Assembly (NCBI RefSeq): GCF_030814215.1
Contig: NZ_JAUSUT010000001.1
Location: forward strand, 6,820,001 to 6,884,000
Direction of reading: 5' to 3'
Source: Amycolatopsis thermophila
Lineage (GTDB): Bacteria; Actinomycetota; Actinomycetes; Mycobacteriales; Pseudonocardiaceae
Length of the DNA stretch: 64,000 nt
Shown here one piece after another: positions 43,296 to 51,736 of this stretch. A model generated the notes under the pieces. That model worked only from the letters and a program-made list of their open reading frames with translations, had not been told where the DNA came from and did no database searches. Position 1 is the stretch's first letter. The number at the start of each line of letters is the position of its first letter. The translations under genes and the position numbers were made by a program.

Positions 43296-43325
43296 ACCGC
43301 CCCGGCATCTGCGTGCCGGGGCGGT
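43296..43325. terminator. Bidirectional hairpin terminator
   Basis: ACCGCCCCGGCA and TGCCGGGGCGGT form a 12-bp stem with a 6-nt loop between convergent SDR and P450 genes. Confidence 0.75.
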
Positions 43326-43361
43326 GCGGCGGCCGGCGCAACCGGCTGGACCGGAAACCGG

Positions 43362-44576
43362 TCAAGCCACCTCGAAGGACAAGTGCAACGATTCGAAGGC
43401 CCGGATGCTCGACAGCGGAATCCACTTGGGCCGTTCCCCGTCCCGGAACTCCCACCGCTTCCACCGGTCCAGCAAGACGTCCAAGGCCTCCGACAACTCG
43501 AGACGGGCCAGCGCGTTCCCCGGACAGAAATGCGCACCACGGCCGAACGTCACGTGCGAGGGGCCCTCCCGGTCCAGCCGCAACTCGTCGGGGCAGGTGA
43601 ACACGTCCGGGTCGCGGTTCGCGGCGAGCAGGGAGATCTGCACCATCTCCCCCTCGTGCGCGACGGCCCCACCGCCGAGATCCAGGTCGGTCCGGGCCTT
43701 GCGCATCAGCCACGGCAGAATCGGCTCCAGCCGCAAGATCTCCTCGATCGCGGGGCGCATCAGAGCCCGGTCCGCACGCAGCCGGTCCTGCAGCTCCTGG
43801 TTCTCGGCGAGGGTCGCCATCATGATCATCAGCGCGGAGCGGGTGGTGTCGTGCCCACCGTGCATGAGGAGCACGACCATCCGCAGCAGGTCGTCGTGGC
43901 TCAGCCGGTCGCCGTCCTCCTCCGCGGCGATCAGTGTGCTCAGCATGTCGTCACCGAGATCGCGACGGCGTTCGGCGATCAGCCCTTCCAGATAGGAGTA
44001 GAGATTGACGACCGCGGCCTCCGCTGTCCGCCGGCCCTCCGCGCCGAGCTCTTCGGAAAACATGGCGTTGAGGTCGGTCACCCAGGTGTCGAAGGTGTGG
44101 TGGTCGGCGCGGGGGATGCCCAGCACATCACAGATGACCTGCACGGGCAGCTGGTGCGCGAAGTCGTGGATGAAGTCCACCTCGCCGCTGTCGCCGATCT
44201 CGTCCACGAGCTTGATGCACAGCTCCCGCACCGGCTCCTTCATCCGCGCGACCGCTCGCGGGGTGAACGCATGCATGACGAGCTTGCGCAGCCGGGTGTG
44301 GTCGGGACCGTCCTTGTGCAGGATCGTGCCCAGGTGGAACTCCGCGAACGGACCGTCGGTCACGCCCAGCTTGGCGAACGACTGGGCGTAGTCGTTGCAC
44401 ACCTTGGGGCTGTTCAGTATCGACTGCACGTCCGCATGAGCCAGCAGCACCGGCATCCCGTAGATGTTCCGCGCCACCGGATTGGCACTCCGGATCTGCC
44501 GCAGGTAGCCGTGCGGGTCGTCGTTGAACTCCTCCGACATCACGTCGAGGCGTGGCAGGGGGACGTCTTGCGCCAT
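43362..44576 (-). CDS. Cytochrome P450
   Basis: 404 residues. I-helix HGGHDTT (239-245), ExxR EILR (279-282), heme loop FGRGAHFCPG with Cys351; KDGPDHTRLRK is the C-helix. GGAG lies 6 nt before ATG 44576. It is alone on its transcript. The 5' region has a TACGGTGAATGA element and a TGACAA direct repeat. Soluble class I enzyme; the nearest ferredoxin is at 49215. Confidence 0.92.
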   Translation of the reverse strand: MAQDVPLPRLDVMSEEFNDDPHGYLRQIRSANPVARNIYGMPVLLAHADVQSILNSPKVCNDYAQSFAKLGVTDGPFAEFHLGTILHKDGPDHTRLRKLVMHAFTPRAVARMKEPVRELCIKLVDEIGDSGEVDFIHDFAHQLPVQVICDVLGIPRADHHTFDTWVTDLNAMFSEELGAEGRRTAEAAVVNLYSYLEGLIAERRRDLGDDMLSTLIAAEEDGDRLSHDDLLRMVVLLMHGGHDTTRSALMIMMATLAENQELQDRLRADRALMRPAIEEILRLEPILPWLMRKARTDLDLGGGAVAHEGEMVQISLLAANRDPDVFTCPDELRLDREGPSHVTFGRGAHFCPGNALARLELSEALDVLLDRWKRWEFRDGERPKWIPLSSIRAFESLHLSFEVA

Positions 44577-44907
44577 CGAAAGCTCCGTCCGATCAGGGTT
44601 GACAGCAGTTCGGATTACGACCTGACAATTACTGACAACTTATTCATTCACCGTATCTGTTGATCACCGGAGACTCAGCTGGCGCCCGGGGTCGCTGACC
44701 TCACGCCGATCTTGATCGGCACCCTGGCGCGACCGGCCGCCGCGTCCTCGACCTCCTCCGCCCGCCGGCGGGGACCGAGCCGCACTGACGGACAGTTCAA
44801 GCATCAAACAGACAGTCGTTCTCTGAATCCGCAGTATTGCATGTCACATTCGGCCAGGTCAACGGCCCGAAAGCCCCATCACGAACGAACCGTCGTCCGT
44901 CGGCGAA
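44577..44907. promoter_or_regulatory. Intergenic region with P450 promoter elements
   Basis: No gene is visible. The AT-rich part holds TGACAA twice, 10 bp apart (44623-44628, 44633-44638), and on the minus strand ATACGGTGAATGAATAA (44640-44656), which resembles 24917-24933. From about 44700 onward I see nothing recognisable until the terminator at 44908. Confidence 0.5.
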
Positions 44908-44949
44908 ACGGCCGTGGGAATCGGGTTTCGCCCCGATTCCCACGGCCGT
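44908..44949 (-). terminator. Hairpin terminator after the SDR operon
   Basis: An 18-bp perfect stem (44908-44925 with 44932-44949) and 6-nt loop lies 27 bp past the SDR stop. Confidence 0.8.
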
Positions 44950-44976
44950 GCCTGCTCTTCCGTCAGCCATCCGCCA

Positions 44977-45834
44977 TCAGGACGTCACCGGATCCGTGTT
45001 GATCCCGGCGAGCAGCAGGTGCCCCGCGTCGACCGGGATGGTCACACCCGTGACCGAGCTCGCCAGCTCCGAGTTGAGGTAGAGCGCCGTCTCGGCCACG
45101 CGTTCCGGCTCCAGGAAGCTGGTCGCCTTCAGCGCGCTGTAGTGGTAGCCGCCCTGGATCATGTCCGCCTCGGTGCCGCCCGGGTGCCCCGCCATCATGT
45201 CCCAGGCCGCCTGGTGGCTCGACATCGGCGTGCGGATCGCGCCGGGACAGATGGCGTTGCACCGGATGCCGTGCCTGCCGCCCTCGAGCGCGATGACCTT
45301 CATCAGCCCCAGCGCGCCGCTCTTGGCGGACGTGTAGTGGGCGTAGTTCATCCCGGGCTCGATGCCGTTCACCGAAGAGATGACGACGATCGAGCCGGTG
45401 CCCCGTTCGATCATGTGCGGCGTTACGGCCTTCGCCGAACGCCAGATCCCGGCGAGGTTGGTCTCGATCGTCTGCGACCACATCTCCTCGGAGAGCTCCC
45501 AGTACGGGGCCATCGTCCAGATTCCCGCGTTGGCGATCAGCGAGTCGATCTGCCCGAACCTCTCCAGTGCCGCCGCAACCGCAGCATCCAGTTGGTCCTG
45601 CGACCGCACGTCCGCGCGGACCGCCAGCGCCTCGCCGCCTTCCTTCTCGACGAGCGCGACCGTCTCGTCCAGGTCCTCCGGCTTCGCCATCGCGTAGGGC
45701 ACACTCGACAGCTGATCGGCGATGTCCACCACCACGACCTTCGCGCCCGCTCGCGCGCTGACCAGCGCGTGAGCGCGGCCTTGCCCGCGCGCACCGCCAG
45801 TGATGAAGACGACCTTGCCGTCCAACAGCCTCAT
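44977..45834 (-). CDS. Mycofactocin-type SDR family oxidoreductase
   Basis: 285 residues. The opening GKVVFITGGARGQGRAHAL and the segment DIADQLSSVPYAMAKPEDLDETV match the pattern of mycofactocin-coupled SDRs, which have a characteristic 15-20 residue insertion after beta-2. NAG, SSVNG and YTSAK are intact. In the published model these enzymes hold NAD(H) tightly and pass electrons to mycofactocin; dependence here is inference. It is coupled (ATGA, 45834/45831) to the acyl-CoA ligase upstream and is the last gene of the operon. Confidence 0.85.
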   Translation of the reverse strand: MRLLDGKVVFITGGARGQGRAHALVSARAGAKVVVVDIADQLSSVPYAMAKPEDLDETVALVEKEGGEALAVRADVRSQDQLDAAVAAALERFGQIDSLIANAGIWTMAPYWELSEEMWSQTIETNLAGIWRSAKAVTPHMIERGTGSIVVISSVNGIEPGMNYAHYTSAKSGALGLMKVIALEGGRHGIRCNAICPGAIRTPMSSHQAAWDMMAGHPGGTEADMIQGGYHYSALKATSFLEPERVAETALYLNSELASSVTGVTIPVDAGHLLLAGINTDPVTS

Positions 45835-47372
45835 CTCGACATCTCCTTCGATCCGGTGGACGCCTTCGCCGGAATGACGAACTCGCCGGCACGGTCGACG
45901 ACCAGCTTCGTCAGCGCTCGGCGATCCAGCTTCCCGTGCGGCGTCCGGGGCAACTCCGGGAGTGCCAGGTAGCCCCTGGGGGATTTGTAGGGCGCAAGCC
46001 GCTCGCGGACCCAGGCGTGCAGCGCCTCGGGTTCCGGCACGCTGTCGCCGGACGGCACAACCACGGCCAGCATCCGCTCACCGAGGCGGTCGTCGGGCAC
46101 GCCCACCACCGCGGCCGCGGCCACGCCCGGCGCGCGCTCGAGCACGTCCTCGACCTCGGCCGGGTAGATGTTGAACCCGCCGGAGACGATGAGGTCCTTC
46201 ACCCGCCCGGCCACGGACAGGATCCCGTCCTCGTCGACCGAACCCAGGTCTCCGGTGTGCAGGAAACCGTCCGGATCGACCGGTGCGGCGTCGTCACCGG
46301 CGTACCGGCGCATCACCTGCGGGGAGCGAACGGTGATCTCCCCGACCTCGCCCGCGGCGACCTCCCGCCCGGTTGCGGTATCCACGATGCGGATGTGCAC
46401 ACCCGGCAGTGCACGCCCCACGGACCCGGGCGGGCGGCGCCCGGCGCGGACATCTTCCAGACGCTCCGCGGCGATACCGCCCATCGCCTCGGTCTGGCCG
46501 TAGTTCGACAGGAGCGGGAACCCATAGCGTTCTTCGAACTTTGCCGCCAGCGAACGGGAAAGCGCGGCGGAACCGACCGTCGCGTACCGGACGCCGGACA
46601 GACGCACCCGCGACGGGGCGTGCACGAGGTCGAACACCATGGCGGGGACGAGACGAAGCGTGCGCACCTTGTGCTCGGCGACCACCGCATCGAGCCCCAC
46701 AGCGTCGAAGCGTTCGAACACCACCACCGGTTTGCCCGCCCACCAAGCGAACAGCAGGCCCATCAGTCCGGAGGTGTGCGAGAGCGGGGTGAGCGCGACG
46801 TTCGGCCGCCGGTCCTCGTCCGCCAGCGACCGGGGCCCGGACTCGATGCCGGAACTGGTCAGCATGCCATCGATCGACGACACCAACGCCTCACCCCGGT
46901 GCACGATGCCCTTGGGCGCCCCGGTGGTCCCGGACGTGAACAGCACGAGCGCTTCGGCAGCCGGGGCCACCGTGGCCGGTTCCTCAGCCGTACCCGGGGA
47001 ATCCACGGCGACGACAGGCAAATCCGGGAAATGTGCGGCCCGGTCGGAGGTGGTCACCACGACATCGACCCCGGCGGCCCCGGCGAGCCGGACGGCCTCG
47101 GCCGGGGAGGCGAGGCTGCTGATCACCGCGGCTGTGGCCCCGGACTGCCACGCCCCGAACAGTCCGGCGCCGAACAGCGGCCCGTTGGCGATCCAGACCC
47201 CGATCCGGGCGGGCCGCCCGGCCGCGGAAAGGCACGCGGCCGTCACGGCGGACGATGCCGCGGCCAGCTCGCCCCAGGTGGTGCGGTCACCGGACGGTGT
47301 GTACACGGCCACGCCGTCCGGCCGCTGCTTTCCCCTGTCCCGCACCAGGTTCGCAAGCGCCGCCCAGCCCAT
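45831..47372 (-). CDS. Acyl-CoA ligase (ANL superfamily)
   Basis: 513 residues from ATG 47372, which shares its A with the upstream stop (TGATG); GTG 47375 is also possible. FTSGTTGAPKG (145-155), NYGQTEAMGG, LHTGDLG, VSGGFNIYPAEVE and the A10 lysine in PHGKLDRR are all intact. The SGGFNIYP form marks general acyl-CoA synthetases rather than the CaiC-like subgroup of the other three. It is coupled both to the PaaK-like ligase upstream and the SDR downstream. Confidence 0.9.
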   Translation of the reverse strand: MGWAALANLVRDRGKQRPDGVAVYTPSGDRTTWGELAAASSAVTAACLSAAGRPARIGVWIANGPLFGAGLFGAWQSGATAAVISSLASPAEAVRLAGAAGVDVVVTTSDRAAHFPDLPVVAVDSPGTAEEPATVAPAAEALVLFTSGTTGAPKGIVHRGEALVSSIDGMLTSSGIESGPRSLADEDRRPNVALTPLSHTSGLMGLLFAWWAGKPVVVFERFDAVGLDAVVAEHKVRTLRLVPAMVFDLVHAPSRVRLSGVRYATVGSAALSRSLAAKFEERYGFPLLSNYGQTEAMGGIAAERLEDVRAGRRPPGSVGRALPGVHIRIVDTATGREVAAGEVGEITVRSPQVMRRYAGDDAAPVDPDGFLHTGDLGSVDEDGILSVAGRVKDLIVSGGFNIYPAEVEDVLERAPGVAAAAVVGVPDDRLGERMLAVVVPSGDSVPEPEALHAWVRERLAPYKSPRGYLALPELPRTPHGKLDRRALTKLVVDRAGEFVIPAKASTGSKEMSR

Positions 47373-48628
47373 CACTGCTCGTCGACCACGAGTGACGGCT
47401 TGTACGACGCCCTCGCCATGGTTCCGCGGGGCAGGACGGTGATTTCGACGTCGACCCCGAGCTTCTCCTCCAGCCGCAGCTCCGCATTGTGGCCGCCGCC
47501 GTCGCCCTCGGCGCGGATCTCCAGGCGCTTCTGCGTTTCGCCTCGGCGCACCAGCTGGTACACCGGTCCGGGGCGGCCCAGGTCGTCGTCCTTCGCCAGC
47601 TCGACGGCCACATCGATGGGCATCACCTCTGTGCCGTCGACGTTGACGACGTCACCGCGCCGGCCATCGTAGAATCCGCGCCGCGTGGTCTCGCCACACG
47701 GGCACGGCGCTTCTTCGACGCGAACGACGTCACCGATGTCGTACCGGACGACCAGGCTGTCGCGCTCCAGCGTGGTGATCACCAGGTTGCCGCGCTCGCC
47801 CGGCGGGACCGGCTCGTAGGTGACCGGGTCCAACACCTCGACCACGGCCAGGTCCTCGTTGAGGTGCGCACCGGCCTGCTCCGAGCATTCCGTGCCCAGG
47901 TACGAGAAAGCGTCGGCGCCGGCCGAGATCTGCCGCCACTGGAACGCGATCGAGTCATCCGGCGGCGGGAGCCGCAGGTCCTCGACCGGGTCGTAGCCGA
48001 ACTTGACGGCTGCCTCGTTGAGACGCTGCAGTGCCGGCCCGAGCACCACGTACCGGTTCGGCTTGAGCAGGGAAAGCAGCCGCAGGGCGGGCTCGATGCT
48101 CTTGTCGTCGGTGGGCGGGCCGATCGAGACGCAGAGGAACCCGTACCGCTCGGCCGCCGCGCGGTTCATCGGCTCCCCGTTGTTGAGGTAGCCCGGGTGC
48201 GCGGTGACCATGATCGTCTCGCCCGGCTTGTAGCCCTGCCGCCACTGGTTGCGGGCATAGGCGCGGTACTCGACCTCGAGGTCGCGGGGGGTCCAGAAGA
48301 GCACCGTGGGCTTGCCCGTCGTACCGGTCGTCTGCGCCACCCGTACGCAGTCCATGACGGCCGCACCGCGGTAGTCGCCGAACGGCGGGTGCTCGGCCTC
48401 GCTCTGACGCAGGTCCGCCTTGACGAAGGGCCGCACCGACGACAGGTTCGCCAGCGACAGCTCCCCCCGGCCGATACCCGCCTCCTCCAGCCTGCGGCGG
48501 AAGAACGGGATCGGCACGTCGTAGATCCGTTCCGAAGCCGCGGCCAGGCGCTCATCCTGCAGCGCCCGCCGGTCCTCGCGCGACATCGTCTGGAGCGCCT
48601 CGTCGTAGAAAATCCTGCTGCTCGCCAC
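47372..48628 (-). CDS. PaaK-like phenylacetate-CoA ligase family protein
   Basis: 418 residues from GTG 48628 (AGAGG upstream). TTGTTGKPT (100-108) is the PaaK-type P-loop; YLGTECSEQAG and RYDIGDVV ... CPCG (CxC) and GRRGDVVNVDGTEVMP match the substrate/AMP region and hinge. PaaK-like enzymes activate aryl or other carboxylic acids with ATP and CoA. The protein is about 20 residues shorter than classical PaaK. It begins the ligase-ligase-SDR operon; two consecutive ligases suggest two acids or a dicarboxylic substrate. Confidence 0.86.
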   Translation of the reverse strand: MASSRIFYDEALQTMSREDRRALQDERLAAASERIYDVPIPFFRRRLEEAGIGRGELSLANLSSVRPFVKADLRQSEAEHPPFGDYRGAAVMDCVRVAQTTGTTGKPTVLFWTPRDLEVEYRAYARNQWRQGYKPGETIMVTAHPGYLNNGEPMNRAAAERYGFLCVSIGPPTDDKSIEPALRLLSLLKPNRYVVLGPALQRLNEAAVKFGYDPVEDLRLPPPDDSIAFQWRQISAGADAFSYLGTECSEQAGAHLNEDLAVVEVLDPVTYEPVPPGERGNLVITTLERDSLVVRYDIGDVVRVEEAPCPCGETTRRGFYDGRRGDVVNVDGTEVMPIDVAVELAKDDDLGRPGPVYQLVRRGETQKRLEIRAEGDGGGHNAELRLEEKLGVDVEITVLPRGTMARASYKPSLVVDEQ

Positions 48629-48675
48629 CGCTACCTCTCCGTTGGGGAAGTTCTGAAGTTGCCCGGACTCGCCGC

Positions 48676-49134
48676 TCAGACGTCGGAAATCTCGGCCTTG
48701 GTCAGAGCGATGAACGTCTTGTTGACCCGCCGGAAGGTCAGGTCGGTCGAGACGAGCCGGTGGGTGAAGCGCCACCCGTCCGGCGTGCGGACGAGCTTGT
48801 CCTGGTAGAGGCCGGTGGTCACCACGGTCGAACTCGCCCGGTCGTCCCGGCGGTGCCCCATCAGCAGGGTGGCGGTTTGCGTTGCGGTGTCGCCGTCCAC
48901 CTCGATGACCGAGTCGAGGGTCATGTGCACGCTGCCGTAGACGGCCTTGCCCATCAGCTTCCGGATCGCCTCGGTGCCCTCGGCCTTGGGTCCGTCCGCG
49001 ACCTCGAAGACACCCTCGGGCGTGAACGTGCCGAGAAAGTCCTCGAGCCGCTGGTTGTCCGCGGCGCGGTTGTACCGGGCGGACAGCTCCCGGATCTCGT
49101 CCTTGTCCACCAACATGCGCAGTTCGTCCGCCAC
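48676..49134 (-). CDS. NTF2-like (SnoaL-type) protein
   Basis: 152 residues from GTG 49134, chosen for GGAGG 4 nt upstream. KDEIRELSARYNRAADNQRLEDFLG, the EAIRKLMGK segment and DGWRFTHRLVSTDLTF show the SnoaL_4 fold, closest in style to the genes at 10905 and 14848. It lies 47 bp upstream of the PaaK-like gene on the same strand and is likely co-transcribed. Function not assigned. Confidence 0.85.
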   Translation of the reverse strand: MADELRMLVDKDEIRELSARYNRAADNQRLEDFLGTFTPEGVFEVADGPKAEGTEAIRKLMGKAVYGSVHMTLDSVIEVDGDTATQTATLLMGHRRDDRASSTVVTTGLYQDKLVRTPDGWRFTHRLVSTDLTFRRVNKTFIALTKAEISDV

Positions 49135-49214
49135 GGGGCCTCCATCCTGGTACTGAACGCTATAGCAACACACTAGACGCCCTGTCATCGAGTTGTCACG
49201 TATTTCCCTTGGCG

Positions 49215-49406
49215 CTAGCCCTCGATGCGCAGCGCCTGCTTCGGACAGACCTGGACGGCGTCCTCGACAGCGGCGCGCCGGGACTCATCCGGCGTCTCGT
49301 CCAGGACGTACAGCTGGTCGTCATCGCGCAGGTCGAACACGTCCGGCGCCGCCATGACACAGAGACCGTTGCTCTCGCACAGGTCGTAGTCCACCTTGAC
49401 CTTCAT
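49215..49406 (-). CDS. [3Fe-4S] ferredoxin, P450 redox partner type
   Basis: 63 residues. Cys10, Cys16 and Cys54 (CESNGLC ... CPKQAL) give the three ligands of a [3Fe-4S] cluster; the second cysteine of the 4Fe motif is replaced (Asn13 region), as in P450-associated ferredoxins. It should pass electrons from the reductase (53728) to P450s. It is the only intact ferredoxin in the window, for five P450 genes. A TACA/CAGTG element (49455-49471) stands about 50 bp upstream. Confidence 0.9.
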   Translation of the reverse strand: MKVKVDYDLCESNGLCVMAAPDVFDLRDDDQLYVLDETPDESRRAAVEDAVQVCPKQALRIEG

Positions 49407-49454
49407 CGCCGATCACCACTCCCAGAGTATCGAATTTCGGTGATGAAGAGTCTA

Positions 49455-49471
49455 TACATTAGTCACTGTGT
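49455..49471 (-). promoter_or_regulatory. Candidate operator (ACACAGTGACTAA)
   Basis: Minus-strand ACACAGTGACTAATGTA upstream of the ferredoxin; shares CAGTG-N-T-A spacing with elements at 1503, 28691 and 51703. Confidence 0.4.
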
Positions 49472-49535
49472 CGGCTAGCGTGCCGAGGCGTGGCCGGAAC
49501 GACAACGACCAGACGGGCCGGGGAGCCCGGGTACG

Positions 49536-49580
49536 AAAAAGGCCGGCAGGCCCGGGAATGGGTACCCGGAACTGCCGGCC
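49536..49580 (-). terminator. Intrinsic terminator of the TetR gene
   Basis: Read on the minus strand: GGCCGGCAG, an inner CCGGG/CCCGG arm, CTGCCGGCC and then TTTTT. A classic rho-independent terminator 33 bp past the TetR stop. Confidence 0.85.
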
Positions 49581-49612
49581 GTCGGCGCGCTGTCGCGGCG
49601 CGGTTCGGGGGA

Positions 49613-50314
49613 TCAGCGCTTGGTGGACGCCGAGCCGGTCACCTCGCCACGCAGAGTCAGCTCCCAGAAATCGACGAGCGACTCGACCGCGCTGCGCTTG
49701 TCGACGCGCATCCCGCGGAGGACAGAGAAGTAGGAGAACCGCTCGAGCTGGGTGAGCAGGACGATCGCGCGGCTGCGCGAAGCCTCCACCGGCTCCCCCA
49801 GACCGTTGCGCCGGCGGGTTTCGTTGATCCAGGCGGTCAGGTGGCTGACGAACGTGGCAAGGCGCTCGTCGCTGACCGCGCGCAGTTCCCGCTCACTGCT
49901 CTCGGCCTGCATCCACGCCCGGACGCTGGCTTCATGCCGCACGAACAACTTCAGGTACGCCTCGACCCAGCGCTTGATCGCGGCACGATCCGGGTCCAGC
50001 CGTTCGCCCACGTCGGCGAGCAGCTCCTCCACCTCGCGGGTGTACTGGGCGGTGAGTTCGGCGGCAACCTCGCCCTTGCTCTTGAAGTACAGATAGAAGG
50101 TGCCCCTGCTGGCGCCCGCGGTCTCGACGATGTCGTCGATCGTGGCCTTGGCGTATCCCTTCCGTTCGAAGACGTCCTTCGAAGCCTCGATGAGCTTCCG
50201 GCGCGTCATCTCTTTCTGCTCTTCGCGCAGGGAGCGGCGCTTCACCGGAGTTCCGTCGCCCCCACCTGCGTCGGCGTCGCCGAACAGGTCGGCGGCGGTT
50301 GAACGCGTTTTCAT
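49613..50314 (-). CDS. TetR/AcrR family regulator (paralogue B)
   Basis: 233 residues from ATG 50314. A 35-residue polar N-terminal extension precedes the HTH (RRKLIEASKDVFERKG...IDDIVETAGASRGTFYLYF). The DNA-recognition helix sequence is nearly identical to that of the regulator at 27967 (AGASRGT-YLYF), and the ligand domains also align (RAWMQAESSERELRAVSDERL versus RAWMQAESIERSLRVVSDQRL, compared piecewise). Divergent from MaoC, with a TTACACGGCGTCAAC element in the 111-bp spacer, so autoregulation and control of MaoC are likely. Confidence 0.9.
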   Translation of the reverse strand: MKTRSTAADLFGDADAGGGDGTPVKRRSLREEQKEMTRRKLIEASKDVFERKGYAKATIDDIVETAGASRGTFYLYFKSKGEVAAELTAQYTREVEELLADVGERLDPDRAAIKRWVEAYLKLFVRHEASVRAWMQAESSERELRAVSDERLATFVSHLTAWINETRRRNGLGEPVEASRSRAIVLLTQLERFSYFSVLRGMRVDKRSAVESLVDFWELTLRGEVTGSASTKR

Positions 50315-50361
50315 CACCCCAGCATATCCTGTCCAATGACTGATCACACAGAGACGTTTCT

Positions 50362-50376
50362 TTACACGGCGTCAAC
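50362..50376. promoter_or_regulatory. Candidate TetR operator (TACA-CGG-CGTCA)
   Basis: TTACACGGCGTCAAC lies midway between the divergent TetR and MaoC starts and resembles elements at 28691, 17527 and 35553. Confidence 0.45.
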
Positions 50377-50425
50377 GACCGCGCTGGCGCCGGAACAGCT
50401 ACCCCTCGACGACACTGGAGCGGCG

Positions 50426-51688
50426 ATGAGCACCAGCCCGGCCACGGAGGCCTCCCAGCAACCGGATCGCATCCGCGAAGAGGACATCACCCGCGCGAAG
50501 GACCTCGTCGGGTTCTACTACGCGACGACTCAGCGCGAGCACTTCGCGACGGCCACACCGGACGTGCTGCGCAACTTCGCTCGAGGCTACGGTGACGACA
50601 ACCCGCTGTACACCGACGCCGAGTACGGCGCGGGTACGCGCTGGGGCGCCCAGATCGCGGCACCCATGACGGGCGTCGCCGTGAACGAGGCACTACGGGC
50701 CGACCCCCTTCCCGCCGACCGCAGGCGGCCGTCGTTCCGCGGCATCCACGTGTTCGTCTCGGGCAGCAGCTGGGAGTGGTTCCGGCCGGTGTTCCCCGGC
50801 GACCGGCTGCACACGTTCCAAGGCTTCGAGAACGTCGAGGTCAAGGCCTCGGAGTTCGCCGGGCGGTCGGTCATCATCACCCGGCGCCACGTGCGGATGA
50901 ACCAGCGCGGGGAGGTGGTCTCGATCGCCCGCGTCATCGCGATCCACACCGACCGCGAGAAGGCGAAGAAGACGGGCAAGTACGACGAGATCAAGCCCGC
51001 GACCTACACCCCCGAGGACATCGCCGAGATCGACGAGATCTACGCCGCCGAAGGCCCCCGCGGGGACAAACCCCGGTATTGGGAGGACGTCCACGTCGGC
51101 GACTCCCTCGGCAAGATGGTCAAGGGACCGCTGACGGGCACCGACCTGATCCTGTTCCACGCCGGCGGCTACGGCTTCACCCCGTACGCCCCGAGCGCGG
51201 CACGGCTCGGCTACCAGAACCGGAAGCGGATCCCGGCGTTCTACGTGAACAACGCCCAGGGCGTGCCCGACGTAGTGCAGCGGGTGCACTGGGACACCGA
51301 GTGGGCGCAGTCGATCGGAGTCCCGATGGCTTACGACTACGGCGTGCTGCGGGACTGCTGGCTCTCCCACTACCTCACCGACTGGATGGGCGACGACGCC
51401 TGGTTGCTGCGCCAGTCCAGCCAGATGCGGAAGTTCAACTACATCGGCGACACGCACATCTTCACCGGTGAGATCGTCGGCAAGCGGCAGGACGGCCCAC
51501 GCCGCGTCGTGGACGTCGAGCTGCGCGGAACGTCCCAGCGCGGCGAGGTCACCTGCCCGGCCACCGCGACCATCGCGCTGCCGAGCCGGGACGCCGGCCC
51601 GGTGCCGCTGCCGCAGGTCCCCGAGGACATCGCCCGTACCGCGACGGAGATCTACACGCGGCACAACCAGCTCGGCCGGGCACACTGA
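50426..51688 (+). CDS. MaoC family double-hotdog dehydratase
   Basis: 420 residues, the size of two-domain MaoC/FAS1-dehydratase-like proteins. The N-terminal hotdog (about 25-180) has FARGYGDDNPLY, the hydratase-2-type segment with Asp and Asn, and the C-terminal hotdog (about 225-415) has KYWED-like PRYWEDVHVGD and LTGTDLILFHAGG. Such proteins hydrate 2-enoyl-CoAs, in steroid pathways on bulky side chains. GGAG lies 5 nt before ATG 50426. Divergent from TetR paralogue B, which probably controls it; a crotonase gene follows 48 bp later. Confidence 0.87.
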   Translation: MSTSPATEASQQPDRIREEDITRAKDLVGFYYATTQREHFATATPDVLRNFARGYGDDNPLYTDAEYGAGTRWGAQIAAPMTGVAVNEALRADPLPADRRRPSFRGIHVFVSGSSWEWFRPVFPGDRLHTFQGFENVEVKASEFAGRSVIITRRHVRMNQRGEVVSIARVIAIHTDREKAKKTGKYDEIKPATYTPEDIAEIDEIYAAEGPRGDKPRYWEDVHVGDSLGKMVKGPLTGTDLILFHAGGYGFTPYAPSAARLGYQNRKRIPAFYVNNAQGVPDVVQRVHWDTEWAQSIGVPMAYDYGVLRDCWLSHYLTDWMGDDAWLLRQSSQMRKFNYIGDTHIFTGEIVGKRQDGPRRVVDVELRGTSQRGEVTCPATATIALPSRDAGPVPLPQVPEDIARTATEIYTRHNQLGRAH

Positions 51689-51702
51689 CTTGTTGTACAC
51701 TT

Positions 51703-51719
51703 ATACAGTGATTGAACTG
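51703..51719 (+). promoter_or_regulatory. Candidate operator (ATACAGTGATTGA)
   Basis: ATACAGTGATTGAACTG lies 17 bp before the crotonase start; it may allow separate control from MaoC. Confidence 0.45.
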
Positions 51720-51736
51720 ACCGTCAGGGAGGGCCA

